64,000 nucleotides of DNA from Psoroptes ovis. Taxonomy: Eukaryota; Arthropoda; Arachnida; Sarcoptiformes; Psoroptidae. The DNA lies in assembly GCA_002943765.1 (NCBI GenBank), contig PQWQ01000009.1, forward strand, positions 434,001 through 498,000. Reading direction: 5' to 3'. This document shows positions 47,711 to 60,500 of this stretch, piece by piece (the first letter of the stretch is position 1; every line of letters starts with the position of its first letter). The notes under the pieces were generated by a model that was given only the letters and a program-made list of their open reading frames with translations, did no database searches and was not told where the DNA came from. Made by a program: the position numbers and the translations under genes.

Positions 47711-48490
47711 ATGTTGAATCATTTTATATTAGTTAATTATAAAAATGTGAGCAATAATTTTAATTATAATAATAATCCAAATTATCGAAAATCAAATACA
47801 GTACATGATCGTTGGAAGCATATACATTTATACAATGGATTGAAAGAATATGTAAATATTGATCCAGAAAATCGTCGTTATCCATGTTGTTTAGTGTGGA
47901 CACCATTACCATTTATACATTGGATATTGCCACCGATCGCGTTTGTTGGCCATCTTGGCATTGGTCGTTCTGATGGTGTTGTATATGATTTCGCTCGACC
48001 ATATCGTGTATCAAGAGATTCGAAAAAATATGGTCGTCGATTACGAATACTTCCATTGAACCCTAAATTAGCACGCAATGGCTCAATCGATGCTTGGAAT
48101 GAAGGCATCGAAGAAGCAGCAAAAATATTTGCTAATAGACCAGTAAGATTGATTTTATAATTGAAATTCAAATGATGAATTAATTTCGTTGTATCATTTA
48201 GCATCTAGTATTATTCAGTAATTGTTATACATTTGTTGCATCAGCATTGAATCTGATGGAATATAATGGACGATCAGATTATACTGGATTAGAATTATTT
48301 TGGTTACTACTTAATCATTCAGACTATCTTGAGTAAGTTTTTAATCGAAAAAAAATATATTAAATTCAAATCCGGTTAATTAATTTTTTTTCAAATTAGT
48401 ACTCGAGCATTTATCCGTACATGGGCACCTTATGCTGTGATCTTATTAATAGCATTATTTATTTATTTTATTTTTCAACAATTGATTTGA
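47711..48490 (+). CDS. TMEM222: TMEM222 homologue, second of a tandem pair
   Basis: A paralogue of the gene at 45638-46380, same strand. Exons 47711-48142, 48202-48332, 48400-48490 have intron phases 0 and 2 and a middle exon of 131 bp, identical in length and phase to the first copy, so the pair arose by gene duplication, not retroposition. It encodes 217 residues. Core: RRYPCCLVWTPLPFIHWILP, VGHLGIGRSDGVVYDFARPY, LPLNPKLARNG, DAWNEGIEEA, then HLVLFSNCYTFVASALNLM. The first copy's NCHSHV is NCYTFV here, so the family's conserved His residues are lost. It ends TRAFIRTWAPY and a C-terminal membrane helix. The Asn-rich N-terminus is longer than in the first copy. Confidence 0.93.
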
Positions 48491-48851
48491 TTTTTTTTTT
48501 ATTGAAAAATTCGGTTTATGGTTTCAATTATTACTCAATGACTACATCACAATCGATCAATTAATCTTCGAAAACATCATTCCATCATCATTACACATCA
48601 TCAATATCATTGAAAAAATCAACTGAATTCAATTCAATAGAATTTTGATCAAAGATTTCTGATTTTTAGCGTCGTCTATTGACTTTAATCAAAATTAAAA
48701 TGGTTATCTTGTACCTAATCAACAATTATTAATATATTTCACATTAACATTGATTGATTATTAATTTTTAGAACCTTATTATTCAATTGTAATTTATTTG
48801 ATTTCAATTTCGATACATTCAATTCTTTCCATGATTCTAAGAAAAAGAATA

Positions 48852-49663
48852 ATGAAAATCACTCATATATTATTTGATTTAGATGGCACATTAGTTAACA
48901 CTGTTGATACAATAATCAACATTGTTGAACGTTTTGTTGCTGAACATAATCGGCAAATGATCGATGAAATTAGAGGTATCAAGATGATTGATTGTATTAC
49001 AATTATTATTAATTTATGTTTATTAATTTAGACTTTGTTCCAAACATGACCAGTTATCGATCATTACTTGAATTAATTAATAAACGTTTAGATTTACAAG
49101 TAACATACGATGAATTTAGAGATGATTTTATGCAAAAATATTATGATTCTGATATAAAATTAATGCCCGGTGTTGAACGATTAGTCAAACATTTTCATCA
49201 ATGTAATTTACCAATGGCTATTGCCACTGGAAATTCGAGGTATTTTTTGTTATCAAAATTTTGACAAAAAATTTTCTAATATATTTGTTCACACAGTAAA
49301 TTCTGTCAAATCATATCGCAAAAATTTGAAGACTTTTTTCCCAAATATTTTCAACATTGTGTTTCTGCTTTTGATGATCCAGATGTGACCAAACTAAAAC
49401 CAGCTCCAGATGTTTATCATGTTGCATGTAAAAGATTTCCAATACAACCTGAATGTATGAAAAATGTTCTAATATTTGAAGATTCAATGACTGGTCTAAA
49501 AGGTGCATTAGCTTCAGGGGCATATGTTGTATTTGTATCTAAGAATGCAAATCAAATACAGACAGATGAACATCGAGAATTGGTGGCGAAAGCACATTTA
49601 CGGCTCGAAACATTGGAACAATTTGATCCATCAAAATTTTCTATTCCATCATTTTCAAATTAA
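48852..49663 (+). CDS. PUDP: HAD-family phosphatase, pseudouridine-5'-phosphatase-like
   Basis: Cytosolic haloacid-dehalogenase hydrolase resembling pseudouridine-5'-monophosphatase (HDHD1/PUDP, Drosophila Gs1-like), which removes phosphate from the nucleotide released by RNA turnover. Exons 48852-48975, 49032-49239, 49297-49663; introns of 56 and 57 bp; 232 residues. Motif I is FDLDGT with nucleophile Asp9 and acid/base Asp11. The cap contains LLELINKRLDLQVTYDEF and MPGVERLVKHF. Motif II is IATGNSS. Motif III Lys is in KLKPAPDVY. Motif IV is FEDSMTG. The start at 48852 places motif I at the usual distance; an in-frame ATG at 48831 would add seven residues (MILRKRI). The stop is 210 bp before the mL55 gene, with AATAAA at 49854-49859 almost touching that gene's start. 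Confidence 0.95.
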
Positions 49664-49873
49664 ATTCATTGTTTTTTTTGGCCTTTTAAATTTTGTTTAC
49701 AGTAAAAATAGCCTAAATTTTGTGTGTATAATGTGTAAATAGCCTCTTAGAATTTAAACATTTCAGCTGTTTTCATGTGAATCCAAGAGATCAGGTCTTT
49801 TTTAAAATTTTTTTAAATTGACTAAACATTTTAACCTTATTGATCATAATATCAATAAACAAATTTTTATAAA

Positions 49874-50254
49874 ATGTCGAAATTATTGCAAACTCCCCTA
49901 TGGTTCAATAAGTCTTTGATTGTTAAAAATTTTGATATTCGTTCATTGCATTCAAATCGTGCATCAGTTTGTCGATTGAAACGTAACCCAAATGCATATC
50001 AAAGATTATTCCCCGTAAACATTGTATTTCAAGATGGATCAACCATAAAAGTACGCCATCAAGTTCCACGTGAAATAATCAAATTACCATTCAAACTAGA
50101 AGATTGTCAAAATGAACGTGAACAAAAAGAATGGTATTCACGTCGTAAACAAAAAGAAGTGATAACAATCATCAAAGATGATACTGATGTTAAATTTGAT
50201 CGATCGCAATATTTACGTATGATGACTGGCAATAAAAAATCAAACAAATCTTGA
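49874..50254 (+). CDS. MRPL55: Mitochondrial large ribosomal subunit protein mL55
   Basis: Single-exon gene of 126 residues for a metazoan-specific protein of the mitochondrial 39S subunit. The N-terminus is basic and poor in acids until about residue 20, consistent with mitochondrial import. The family pattern follows: NRASVCRLKRNPNAYQRLFP, then QDGSTIKVRHQVPREIIKLP, then an acidic/Glu-rich helical segment (NEREQKEWYSRRKQ) and DDTDVKFDRSQYLRMM at the C-terminus. Length agrees with the family. Poly(A) signal AATAAA at 50476-50481. It follows the phosphatase gene closely on the same strand. Confidence 0.9.
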   Translation: MSKLLQTPLWFNKSLIVKNFDIRSLHSNRASVCRLKRNPNAYQRLFPVNIVFQDGSTIKVRHQVPREIIKLPFKLEDCQNEREQKEWYSRRKQKEVITIIKDDTDVKFDRSQYLRMMTGNKKSNKS

Positions 50255-51858
50255 TCAATGATAATCTTTGTATGAATTTATTTTAATTAAAATTATTGAA
50301 AAATTTTGTCATGTATTTTGTGAATAGAAAAATGCTTTGTTTTCAAAAAAAAAACTTTGTTTTCATTTCATTCATTTTTTTGTTTTTCAAAAAAAAAATT
50401 GCTTCAATTTAATCCTATCAATTTTTAAATATGAAATAATTGCATTCATTTTTTTGTTCAAAATCATAAAATTCAATAAACTATAACAACGTACACATGT
50501 GCAGGTATATTTGACTATTATTTTATTGACCATAAATTTACCATTTTTCTCTTTTTTTTGACACCTTTGAATTTCTATAGAAAACCATAATCCTACCTAC
50601 CATTTGTTCGGTAGCAATCACAATATATCAAATGATTTGACAAAAACATTTGAAAGGAATTTTTTTTCGAAAATGCAAAATCGCCGGTAACTTTATTATT
50701 TGCCAACAATAAATCAAAATAGACACATATTGAACACATATTATTGTCGTAAGAAAATGATCTTAATAATGATATGAACGAATGAATTCATTTTTCCTGC
50801 AAATATTCATTCTTAAAAAATTCATTCATTTTCTTCCCTTCAAAACTTTCACTTATTGTTTTTTTTTTTTTTTTGTTTACTTTCATAACGTTTTTTTCTT
50901 CTCTTTGTTTGTTCAATGCATAATCGCCTTTATTTATTCATTTCTAATACTGGTTTCTTTTCTTTTTTTTCAACTCTTTCATTATTCAATAACCCGTTGA
51001 GATTTTATGAATGTATGTATGTTTGTTACACTGCATTCACTATTTACCTTTGAAATATGACCCTGAAAATATTATGGCAATTTTTCATTTTTTTTTATTA
51101 CCATATGAATTTGATATTATTGTCGTCAAGCTGTCTGTATTTACAATTCATATTTTAAGAAGCAGAATTGTCACATTAGAAGTATATAACAATATTTTAT
51201 TAGATTTTTTTTTTCTAATTCAAATGTTCAATTCAATAATTTTTGAATGATATAATGACCTCTACCTGTTGATTATTGACAAATACATTGGTCATGGTGG
51301 TGGTGGTGGTGGTTCATGTTTTTATCATTTCACCGATAAAATTTGACAGCTGGACTAATTGAAAATTATATTTTCAAATAAAATAGCTCAAATGTCATTA
51401 AATATACAGATATAACAGAAGAAACCAGTATAATTGTCATAATTTTGACAATTTTTTTCCTCAAATTCAAGTTTCAATCAGTTTCTTATTTTCCCAAGAA
51501 ATTGTTTAGTATTGATTCGACTGTCTTCATTTGAGATTCATTCATTGTGATTATTGAAGGAAATTATCCAACAAATTTATCAATTTAGATATCAGTAATT
51601 TTGATATGAAACAATCTAGCTTTATATACGACGTTTCATTGAATTTGTCAACTTAGCAACAACAACAAAAAAAAAATTGTTTTCATTCATGTTTCATTCA
51701 TTAAATTTCAATTTTATATTATGCGGTCAATTTGAAATTTCTAAAAATGAAATCAATTCTTTTGCGAACAATTCTATTCTTAAATATTGAATGTGATTAT
51801 TATTCATGATTTATTATTGATATTATTATTCGTATTCGATATTTCAAATGAATTCAAA
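50255..51858 (+). other. Intergenic region between MRPL55 and the SMOC-like gene
   Basis: AT-rich sequence with a GGT repeat near 51296-51313 and many T runs. No exon recognised. It should include the promoter and 5' UTR of the SMOC-like gene. Confidence 0.6.
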
Positions 51859-53864
51859 ATGGATAAATATCACTTATGTGAAATTTTTCCCTTTATATTA
51901 CATTCACTGTTATTATTTTTAGCAAATCATTTTTCAACAGTAAGTTTTATGAATATTAAAGCTTTTAAAACAGTGTTCATTCTGAATTTATTTATTTATT
52001 TATTATAACAGGTTCACAATGTACAAACACAAACCAATTGTTGGTCACAAAGAGCTAATGTTGGACATAATGATTTTGTTTATGAATGCACCGATGATGG
52101 TCATTTTAAACCGATTCAATGTGACAATAAAACCGGATATTGTTTTTGTGTTGATGTTGACACTGGTGCACCTAATGGTCAAGTAAACACTAAAGATAGT
52201 CATTTAGATTGTAATCAATCACCGTTCAATATACTCAATCAAAATCAAAATACTCATCAAACACAATCTAATCGCCATTCAAATGGTCGAGCACGATCAA
52301 ATCAGAATCGATTCACCTATCCTTTAAATGGAATTTCATCATCAACTCAGCCAATAGCAGCAGCACAATCTCAATTAATACCAAATAAGAAAAAACGAAG
52401 CCGGTCAAAACGTTGCTCGACTGGACAACGTATATCATATGTTAATCGATTAGTGACTAAAATCGAACAATCATTCATTAAACAGCAACAACAACGACAA
52501 AATATTGCCCGTTTGCCATTAGGGATACAAAGACACCGGTCTACCCCTGCACCATCAAATCGAATTCAATTCAATCCGATAATTCGTCAATTTAATGATT
52601 ATGACATGAATAATGATCATTCATTGTCAAACGAAGAATTTCAAGCAATGATTGATGCCATATTCTCACAATCATCAGAAATAAATCATCGTTCACAATT
52701 GATTTATTGCGCTGATTCAATGTTTGATTTTTGTGATCGCAATCACGATATGAATGTCACTCGTCCAGAATTCATTCAATGTTTGAATTTGAAATATACA
52801 CAAGCATTGAATGAACATTATCTTCAACGAAGAAAGCAGCAAAAAAGTCATAAAGGAAATTCATCAATTAATAAATCTAATCGAGTCAAACCCGAAAACG
52901 TATTCGATAATGAGAGTTCATCACCTGACAACGAATCAACATTGTCAACATCTTCAATTAAATTCGATGATCATATATCATCGATTCCTTTATTGATGGA
53001 AAATACTATCACAGTTAATCAAACGGTGTCAGGACACTCAGGCAAACGTCATGAATCGCGCAAAGATTGTAATCTGATTCGTGCGAACTCGATTGAATCA
53101 GCTCGTGTTAATCCGCATGGATTAGTGTTCATTCCTGAATGTATGGCCGACGGTTATTATGTTCGCATACAGTGTCATCTTATGCATTGTTGGTGTGTTT
53201 CTCGTGTAACTGGTCAGCCAATCAAAGCACTCAATGTAAACTTGAATGTATTTTCTTTTAAATATTTAATTGATTTATTTATTGATTTGATTATAAATTT
53301 TAATATTTTATTCCTATCAATTTGTCATTACAGAAAAACAGCACTGAAAATTTGGAAGCATGTGATTTGATGCGCAAAGGATGTGATCAACGTCGGCGTA
53401 TTAAATTTCATAAACATTTTCGACAACGTTTATCAAGCCTAGGATATAATTGCCAAAATATCTTTCAACAAATAAACATCGATATCAATGATCATATTGA
53501 AGAAAATGAATTCAAATCTTTTATGCGTCAATGGCTTCCTAAATTATCACTCAATAATCGTTTGAAAAAATGTCTTCGTACAGAAATTCATTATTGTGAT
53601 CAAAATGATGATGGACAATTGACTGAAAATGAATGGATACAATGTTGTAATGATAATATAACTGTTACGAATAATATTCTGTCATTATCCAAAGATAAAT
53701 CAATGATACAAAATCATCAACATCAATTAAATGCTGGCCGTCGTGATAGTGGCATTTTTCCTGGATCAAATTTTTTTTCAGTCGAATTTGCTGAAGCATA
53801 TAATCAAAAAAAGAATCGACCACGTTCTGGACAAAATCCATTGAAAATATTGAACTCTGAATAA
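51859..53864 (+). CDS. SMOC: Secreted SMOC-like modular calcium-binding protein
   Basis: Extracellular matrix protein related to SMOC/Drosophila magu (pentagone), which modulates BMP/Dpp signalling by binding proteoglycans (family knowledge). Exons 51859-51939, 52012-53235, 53334-53864, both introns phase 0; 611 residues. Residues 1-27 form a signal peptide. A thyroglobulin type-1 domain uses C37, C53, C64, C71, C73, C94 (YCFCVD in place of CWCV). Then an EF-hand pair: loops at about 225-236 (DMNNDHSLSNEE) and 269-280 (DRNHDMNVTRPE), the second within CD...C spacing typical of SPARC-type domains. A second thyroglobulin domain spans about 380-450 (CWCVSRVTGQ). A second EF-hand pair has one weak loop (N-I-D-I-N) and one canonical loop (DQNDDGQLTENE). 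No Kazal domain is seen at the N-terminus. Poly(A) signals at 54196-54201 and 54205-54210. Confidence 0.93.
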
Positions 53865-54522
53865 GAAGCGAAAACAAATTTTGGCGCATTTTTGATAATT
53901 TGCACATGAATTTTTGTACAAAAAAAAAAGCTGTTTAATCATTAATCACAATCATGTTTTTCAACTGTCACCATCGTCTATACATATTGTAAAATAATGA
54001 TTCAAATTCATATTTTTTTCTCTGAAATTTTTTTCTTGAAAATAATTTATTATTCAATTTGATTGAGTCGATAACATAGTAAAATAATTGATTGATTGTT
54101 ATTGTATGGTATTTGATTGACTAAAGAAGAAGACTTTAAAGTTTGTCTATAAGAAAAAAAAAACATTGATTATTTTTTTCAAAATATGTTGATTCAATAA
54201 ATGAAATAAATGTGTTTGTAAATATAAATTTTCAAAAAAAAAATGCTTCATCATTTCTACACTATTGAAGAAAAAAGATTGACTAAATTTGAATTTCATT
54301 TCAATTCATTATAAATGTTAAGTAAATAAAATAAAATATATTTCTTAATATTTAATTTCTTAATTTCATAAATTATCGCGCGAAACCGGTTAAAAAATTC
54401 ATTCAATGATCATTCATTCAAATTAATTCAATTTTTCCTTTTTTTTTCAACGATCAATCCATGAACTTGTTTCTCAACAAATGATGATGGCAGTGTTGTT
54501 GTTGTTATTCATAATATTTGTT
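53865..54522. other. Convergent 3' ends of the SMOC-like and TOGARAM1 genes
   Basis: 658 bp between the two stop codons. It contains plus-strand AATAAA hexamers at 54196-54201 and 54205-54210 for the SMOC-like gene, and the 3' UTR of the minus-strand gene. Nothing else is recognised. Confidence 0.7.
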
Positions 54523-57500
54523 TCAATTAGGTGTTGTTGCTTCAACAACAATCAATTTTCTTGGATCACTATCTTTTGGTTGTACTGTTGGTGAATAAAG
54601 ATCCGATGGTACATCACCAATGCCCTAATTGTTAAGAAAAAGTTTGTGATTATCATATAGAAAAATATTCCATCAATAAACAAATACTCTTCGTTTAATT
54701 GTTTCCAACATTCCGCATATATTTCGATAAGTTCCAGGTGAAACATGTCGCCGTAGAAATTTATCAAATAATGGATGTTGCATCAGTACAACAAATATTC
54801 GTCGACCAAAATATCTTGTATGTGATGATTGATCTTGTAAAAAACGTGCTGCTGCCGGCAACAAATGTTCACCAATATCACGTGGTCCAAGTAAACATTT
54901 CATTACGCCCATTTTTTCCACTAATGGTGCTAAAAATTGTGCTGCTGTACGCCTTACATGAGTATTTCGATGGCTTTGTTCAAAAAAGTGTTCAAAAATT
55001 TTGTTTATTAATTCAATTATAATCATCTTACCTTGAACCATAAGTAATCAAAGCAATAGCAGCTCGTGTTTGCGGCATTGAATCGATCATCAATTGTAGA
55101 GCTCGATCAATATCTTCACGTATGAATACAGAGTTTTCGCCACTTTTTTGTAATAATGCTTGTGTCAAAATATCAAGTTCCTATTCGAAATTGTATGAAA
55201 ATGTAAATAATTAAAAATTTATCTTCATTGATATTACCGGTTCAATCTGTGATCTCAATTTTGCAAACAATTCACCGATTGTAAATATCGCCGAACGTGC
55301 AACCGTTGATCGAAGATTTCTGGTTTCACCAGCCAATGCTAATGCAATTTGATGTTGATCACGAATCAAATGATGCGGATGAAATGTTGCCAATCGTACA
55401 ACAGCTAACATTCCTTCCACTTTTGTGGTCCTAAAACGAAGGTAAGTAAACAAGTCAATTTCACAAATTAAATTTTTCGATTGAAAAATACCAAGCATGA
55501 TCTCGTAAAGCAATTACTGCTGCTTTGACAGCATCATATGGATTATCGAATGGACCTTCAGTTCGAGCTACATTGCCCAAAATATGCTGAATATTTGCAT
55601 TCATAGGTATAGCTGGCGTCGTTTTTATGTATAATTGTTGCGCTGGTTTTGACAAACGGCGTGATGCTGGAGGTCCTGTTTTAGTTACGGTCGATGGTTT
55701 GGGCTTGGCAGTTGATTTGTCAACAGTTGATTCTTTGGGCGATGTAGCTGAATGTCTGACCTCACTGTCCATATTTTTGACCGATTCTTCAGGCTTTGGT
55801 GTTTCTTGAACCGAAGCTTTTTGCTCTGTTCGTTCATTATCGCTAGAAGGAAGCGATAATTGTGTTGGTGAGGTTGGTAGAGGAGGCGCTGACGTCTCTA
55901 AACCTTGTTTTGACTGTACAGATGGGGTAGAAGGTTGAATGTTTACAGTCGGAATATTCACTGGTGGTTTTGATTCGGTTTTGATTTGTTTATCTTGAGC
56001 TGATTGTTCTTGTTGTACTGAAGTTGATTGTCGCCGTTGTTGAGCATTACTACTTGTTTCTCGATTCAATTGTTCAGGTGATTCAACAATTTTCTCAGAT
56101 TGATTTTTTTCCTCTTGTATTACTTGTTCCCACATTCCAAGTTCTTGTATAACTTCATCACTAATAATTTGAGAATTATCCATCGAATTCTGATTTTTAA
56201 AATCATTTTCAGCCGTCGAATCGGTTCGTATCGAAGGCATTGATAATGATCGCTCTAGTGGAAGCTGTTCAGGTTCTAATTGATTATGTGCAATAATTTC
56301 ATTAGTATCACCATCATTATTTGAGCGTTTTGAATTTGTTCCACTGGATTCACGTTTTTTTGTGACTGTTTGTTTAGAATCTTGATTATTGGCATTCGAT
56401 TTATTCATTCCATTATCAATTTTAACATCTGGATCAATTTCTGGATCAGCATCCTGATCTGATCCGGAAATAAAACCCGATCTTTTCATTATAGACATCA
56501 TATTTTTTTGTTGAAGCTGTGAAAGATCTTGATAAGAATTCGAAAGGCCATTTGCAATATAATAATGATAATAATATGACGGTGATAAAAAGCCAGGCGG
56601 TGCAAAAGCTGCTGCAGGTACCGTAAACGGTGGCAACGGTGAAAGCCCATAATAAACTATATAAATTATCATTCATCAACAGAAATTAGATAAAAAAAAA
56701 TATAGAAATAATAAATAACATTTTTATGCACAAATTATCATGCTGAAGGTGAATGAACCAGTATTCTAGAAGAAAATGTATTAATATTCACTTTTTGTGA
56801 CAAACGTGATTGAAAAATAAATTTTTCAATAACCCTCATGTCGAATAAATAGAAATACCCTCCTAATGAAATTTTCATAAAACATTCATAATATATAAGT
56901 ACTTACTGCTTGAACTAGGTCGTGATCCATATGGCCGTACAGGGCCACCATACAATGAAATGTCGGCCATTTGTTTCTTGAAACGACCAAAATATTGTCG
57001 CCAGGCTTCAAGACCTATGAACAGAGAGAAAAAATGATTTTTTTAGACATAATATTTTAAAATAAATTAACATTTTTAAAGCACGTACTTTCGGTCGATG
57101 ATCTACGATACCATTGTGCGTCTGCCAAATCCGAATCATCGACAGATTCTCCTCTAACTAATCGTTCGATGAATTGATCACGTCTTGCTCTATGTTTGCC
57201 ATATGAACGAAATTCTTGGCTAGTCTTTGATCGATGTAATTGTGGCCTTTCAAGTGAATGAAATCGTTGTTCGATTTCACGTTGTTGTTGACGATCAGAA
57301 AAATTTCTGAGTGGACTAGGTGAATCTTGAGCCATACTACTAGGATTTATCGATTTTCGTGGGGATGAATGTTGTTGTTGACTTTGAGATTTCGATCTAG
57401 ATCGGCTTCGAATCTTGATCGATTTTTGTGCGTCTGGTTCGGGTGAAGTTGAAGAACGATCATGACGAACATGATGAAATGATTGTGGACCACCAACATT

Positions 57501-60500
57501 AACTTTGGTTTTGATTGGTGGCGGAATATCTTCAGAATCCGGCGAATTAATCAAGCGTTGTCTTTGAATTGCCATTTTTTCTTCTTGACTGGCTTCAGGC
57601 TTGAGCACTGCAGGTGATGAATCATTTGTTCGTGGAGGTTCAGTAGATTCGGATGATAAATCATCACAATTTTTCGAAGGAAATTTTGGAGCACATACAA
57701 TAGTTGGTGTATTCAAAATCGGTACACTGGTCGGCGGTGTTGTTGGACCTAGCGCTATCCATTCCAGATCAGCATCGTAAATACGACGATAATACCAGGA
57801 TTCACTCGAAGTTGGAACTCTAAGCACATATTGTACATTGCCGTCAGGTCCAACACGAGGAAGCGATCTTCGTGCTAATCTAGCCTGAATGGCAGCAATT
57901 AGTCGATCAAAATCAATGGCAGTCAATGAATTTTCCAAAGAATGAACAGCTGTCATCAATGATCCAAGTTTATGTGGCCCTAAAGCTTGAGCCAATATGG
58001 CTACACATTCCAGTGCAGCCAAACGTACTAATGATCTACGATCGATCAGAAACGGTGCTATGTCGAAGCAAAGTTTCGGCAGATTCAAACGATTTCTTGG
58101 AAAAGTTGCTATCGAGGCAGTGACACGATTGGCCATTTCTTCTCGCAATTTCGATGTCGATGTGAATGCCAGTGGCTGTTGATGTTGTGATGAAGATGAA
58201 ACATGTTTGAACAATAAATCGAGCATTTCTTGAGGACAATATCTTGTCATCATTTGATGAAATACTTTTATGACAGAATCACGTATCACAATTCGATTAT
58301 CACCTGTTGATATTTATAAATAGATAGAAAAATATGGATGCTTGTGCCTCACACTTACCTAAACGTTGTGACAATAATAAAACTAATTGTGATAAATGTT
58401 GATGAATGCGTAATTTGAGACGTTCAGTCAATAATTCAATGATATCTAATGTCCAAAGTATTACTTTAAAATTGGATGAACTATCCAATAATAGTTGTGA
58501 TACAAAAATTGATAAAAATTCATCCATATAAGGTAATATCAAAACAAGATGATCATCCGATGTATCACGAACAATACGAACGATAGCTTGAACGGCAGCG
58601 AATTGTTCTTCAGCGATCGATGATAATGCTTGATAGATTAATACACGAGGAAATATACCAAATCGAATTAGATGTGAATTTGCGATTAATGATGCTGCAG
58701 CAGCTGTTTGTGGGTAAAGAATTGGCGACGCAGCTGCAGCTGCTGCCGCCAAAGTTGCCGGATAATATAATGAATCATTATAGTACGGGTGATAATATGG
58801 TAGAAGATAATCCTGTATAAAAAAAATAAATAATATTTGATTTGAATCGATAAGGTCAATCTATTGATGACTCAACCTTCATTGTTGGAATGTATTCAAT
58901 ATTAGCCAATGTATCAGCATCTAATTGTGCTAAAGAAGCTAATGAACCATGTGGTGGAATTAAATTAGAAGCAGCAGCCATGTTGTCATCGATTGTTTGA
59001 TCAGAAGTGGAATGCTTTCGATGGTTAACTTGATCACTATTTTTGAATTTTCGATTCACGAATGAATCATTATCATCATCACTGGAAATATTTTGAATTT
59101 TATTCGATGTTAATGACGATTGTGGCTGGTAATTATTGTTTCCATTACGATAACCATTTGCAAATGTGACTTGTCTACTCGGATTTAATGAATCTTGTTT
59201 GAAATTTGCATGACTGTTTGCTACAGGATTTGAAATTGATGACCGTTTTGTTCTAGGATTTGAATTTGAATGTTGCGACAATTGTTGTTGATGCCTGTTC
59301 GGATGTTGTCGTTGTTTTGTTGCAATACTGTTATGATTGATAGCTTGACTCTTATTAGTGGCGTGGGTGTTTGAATTTCTATTAAACGTAATATTATGTC
59401 CTTGTCCGCTAGTGATACCGGGACCACTAGATTTTCTCATTATTTTAACCTCGTTGTTTTTATTTTTATGATCATTGTTTTCAAGATTTTGCTGCTCTAA
59501 TGTAAATCGTCGATCATCATCAACAATATCATCGGAATAATATTGTGAAGATTCGTCTTCATTTTGATTTGTTTTCATTTCATTATCTCCGTCTTTATTA
59601 CCATATTCGAATGATTGTTCGGCCTTCTGTGCTTGATTTTGTTCCTCTTCTTCATCGCTATTCATTGAATTTTTTGAATTCACCATTGCATAATAATCCT
59701 GGTGGTCATTCGGTTGTCTTGGTTTCAATTGACCATATTCATTAGTAGTGTTTATTATTTGTTTATCGCTTGCTATAGAATTTGAATCGATAGTGGTGGC
59801 AACATCACGTTCCATTGAATTATTGATAATGTTAGTGGTCGATTGAATTGTTGAAGATTGTGGTCGATCATAATCGTCGTTTTTGTTGCTGTTATCGCTG
59901 TCATTGTTATAGTTAATAATTTGAGATCTATCCATCATTGTTTCATTATTTAATGTATCATTAATATGTTCATTATTGCTATGGTGATCATAATAATCCT
60001 TTTCATGTAATTCTAATTTATCCAAATCACTGTGAGTTGAATTATTGTTACAATTATTATTATTATTATTATTGAAATGATAATCATTATCAACGCTTTC
60101 ATTTGTTTGACCATAACCGTATCCATATCCATAATCATAATCATCATTATTATTATTATTTGTTAATAAATACTCTTGATTTCTTTGTTGCTGTTGCTGT
60201 TGTTGACTGGCAATATTGTTACTTGTGAAACTATTTTCCTCTTCTTTTTCGACCCAATTTTGGTCATTATTATTATCATCATTGGTATTGTTTTCTTCCT
60301 TATTCGCAACAGGAGCATTATCTTTATTCATCCGGTCATCAATTTGTTCATTATTATTATTAATATAATGATTTTCAGTTGATGATGATATTGGTGAAAT
60401 CAAATTATTATTATGATAATCATATGATTCATTAATTGGATCAATTTCTTTTTGTTTTTCAAATTCTTGATCATCAGATTGATCATTATTGTTTTCATCA

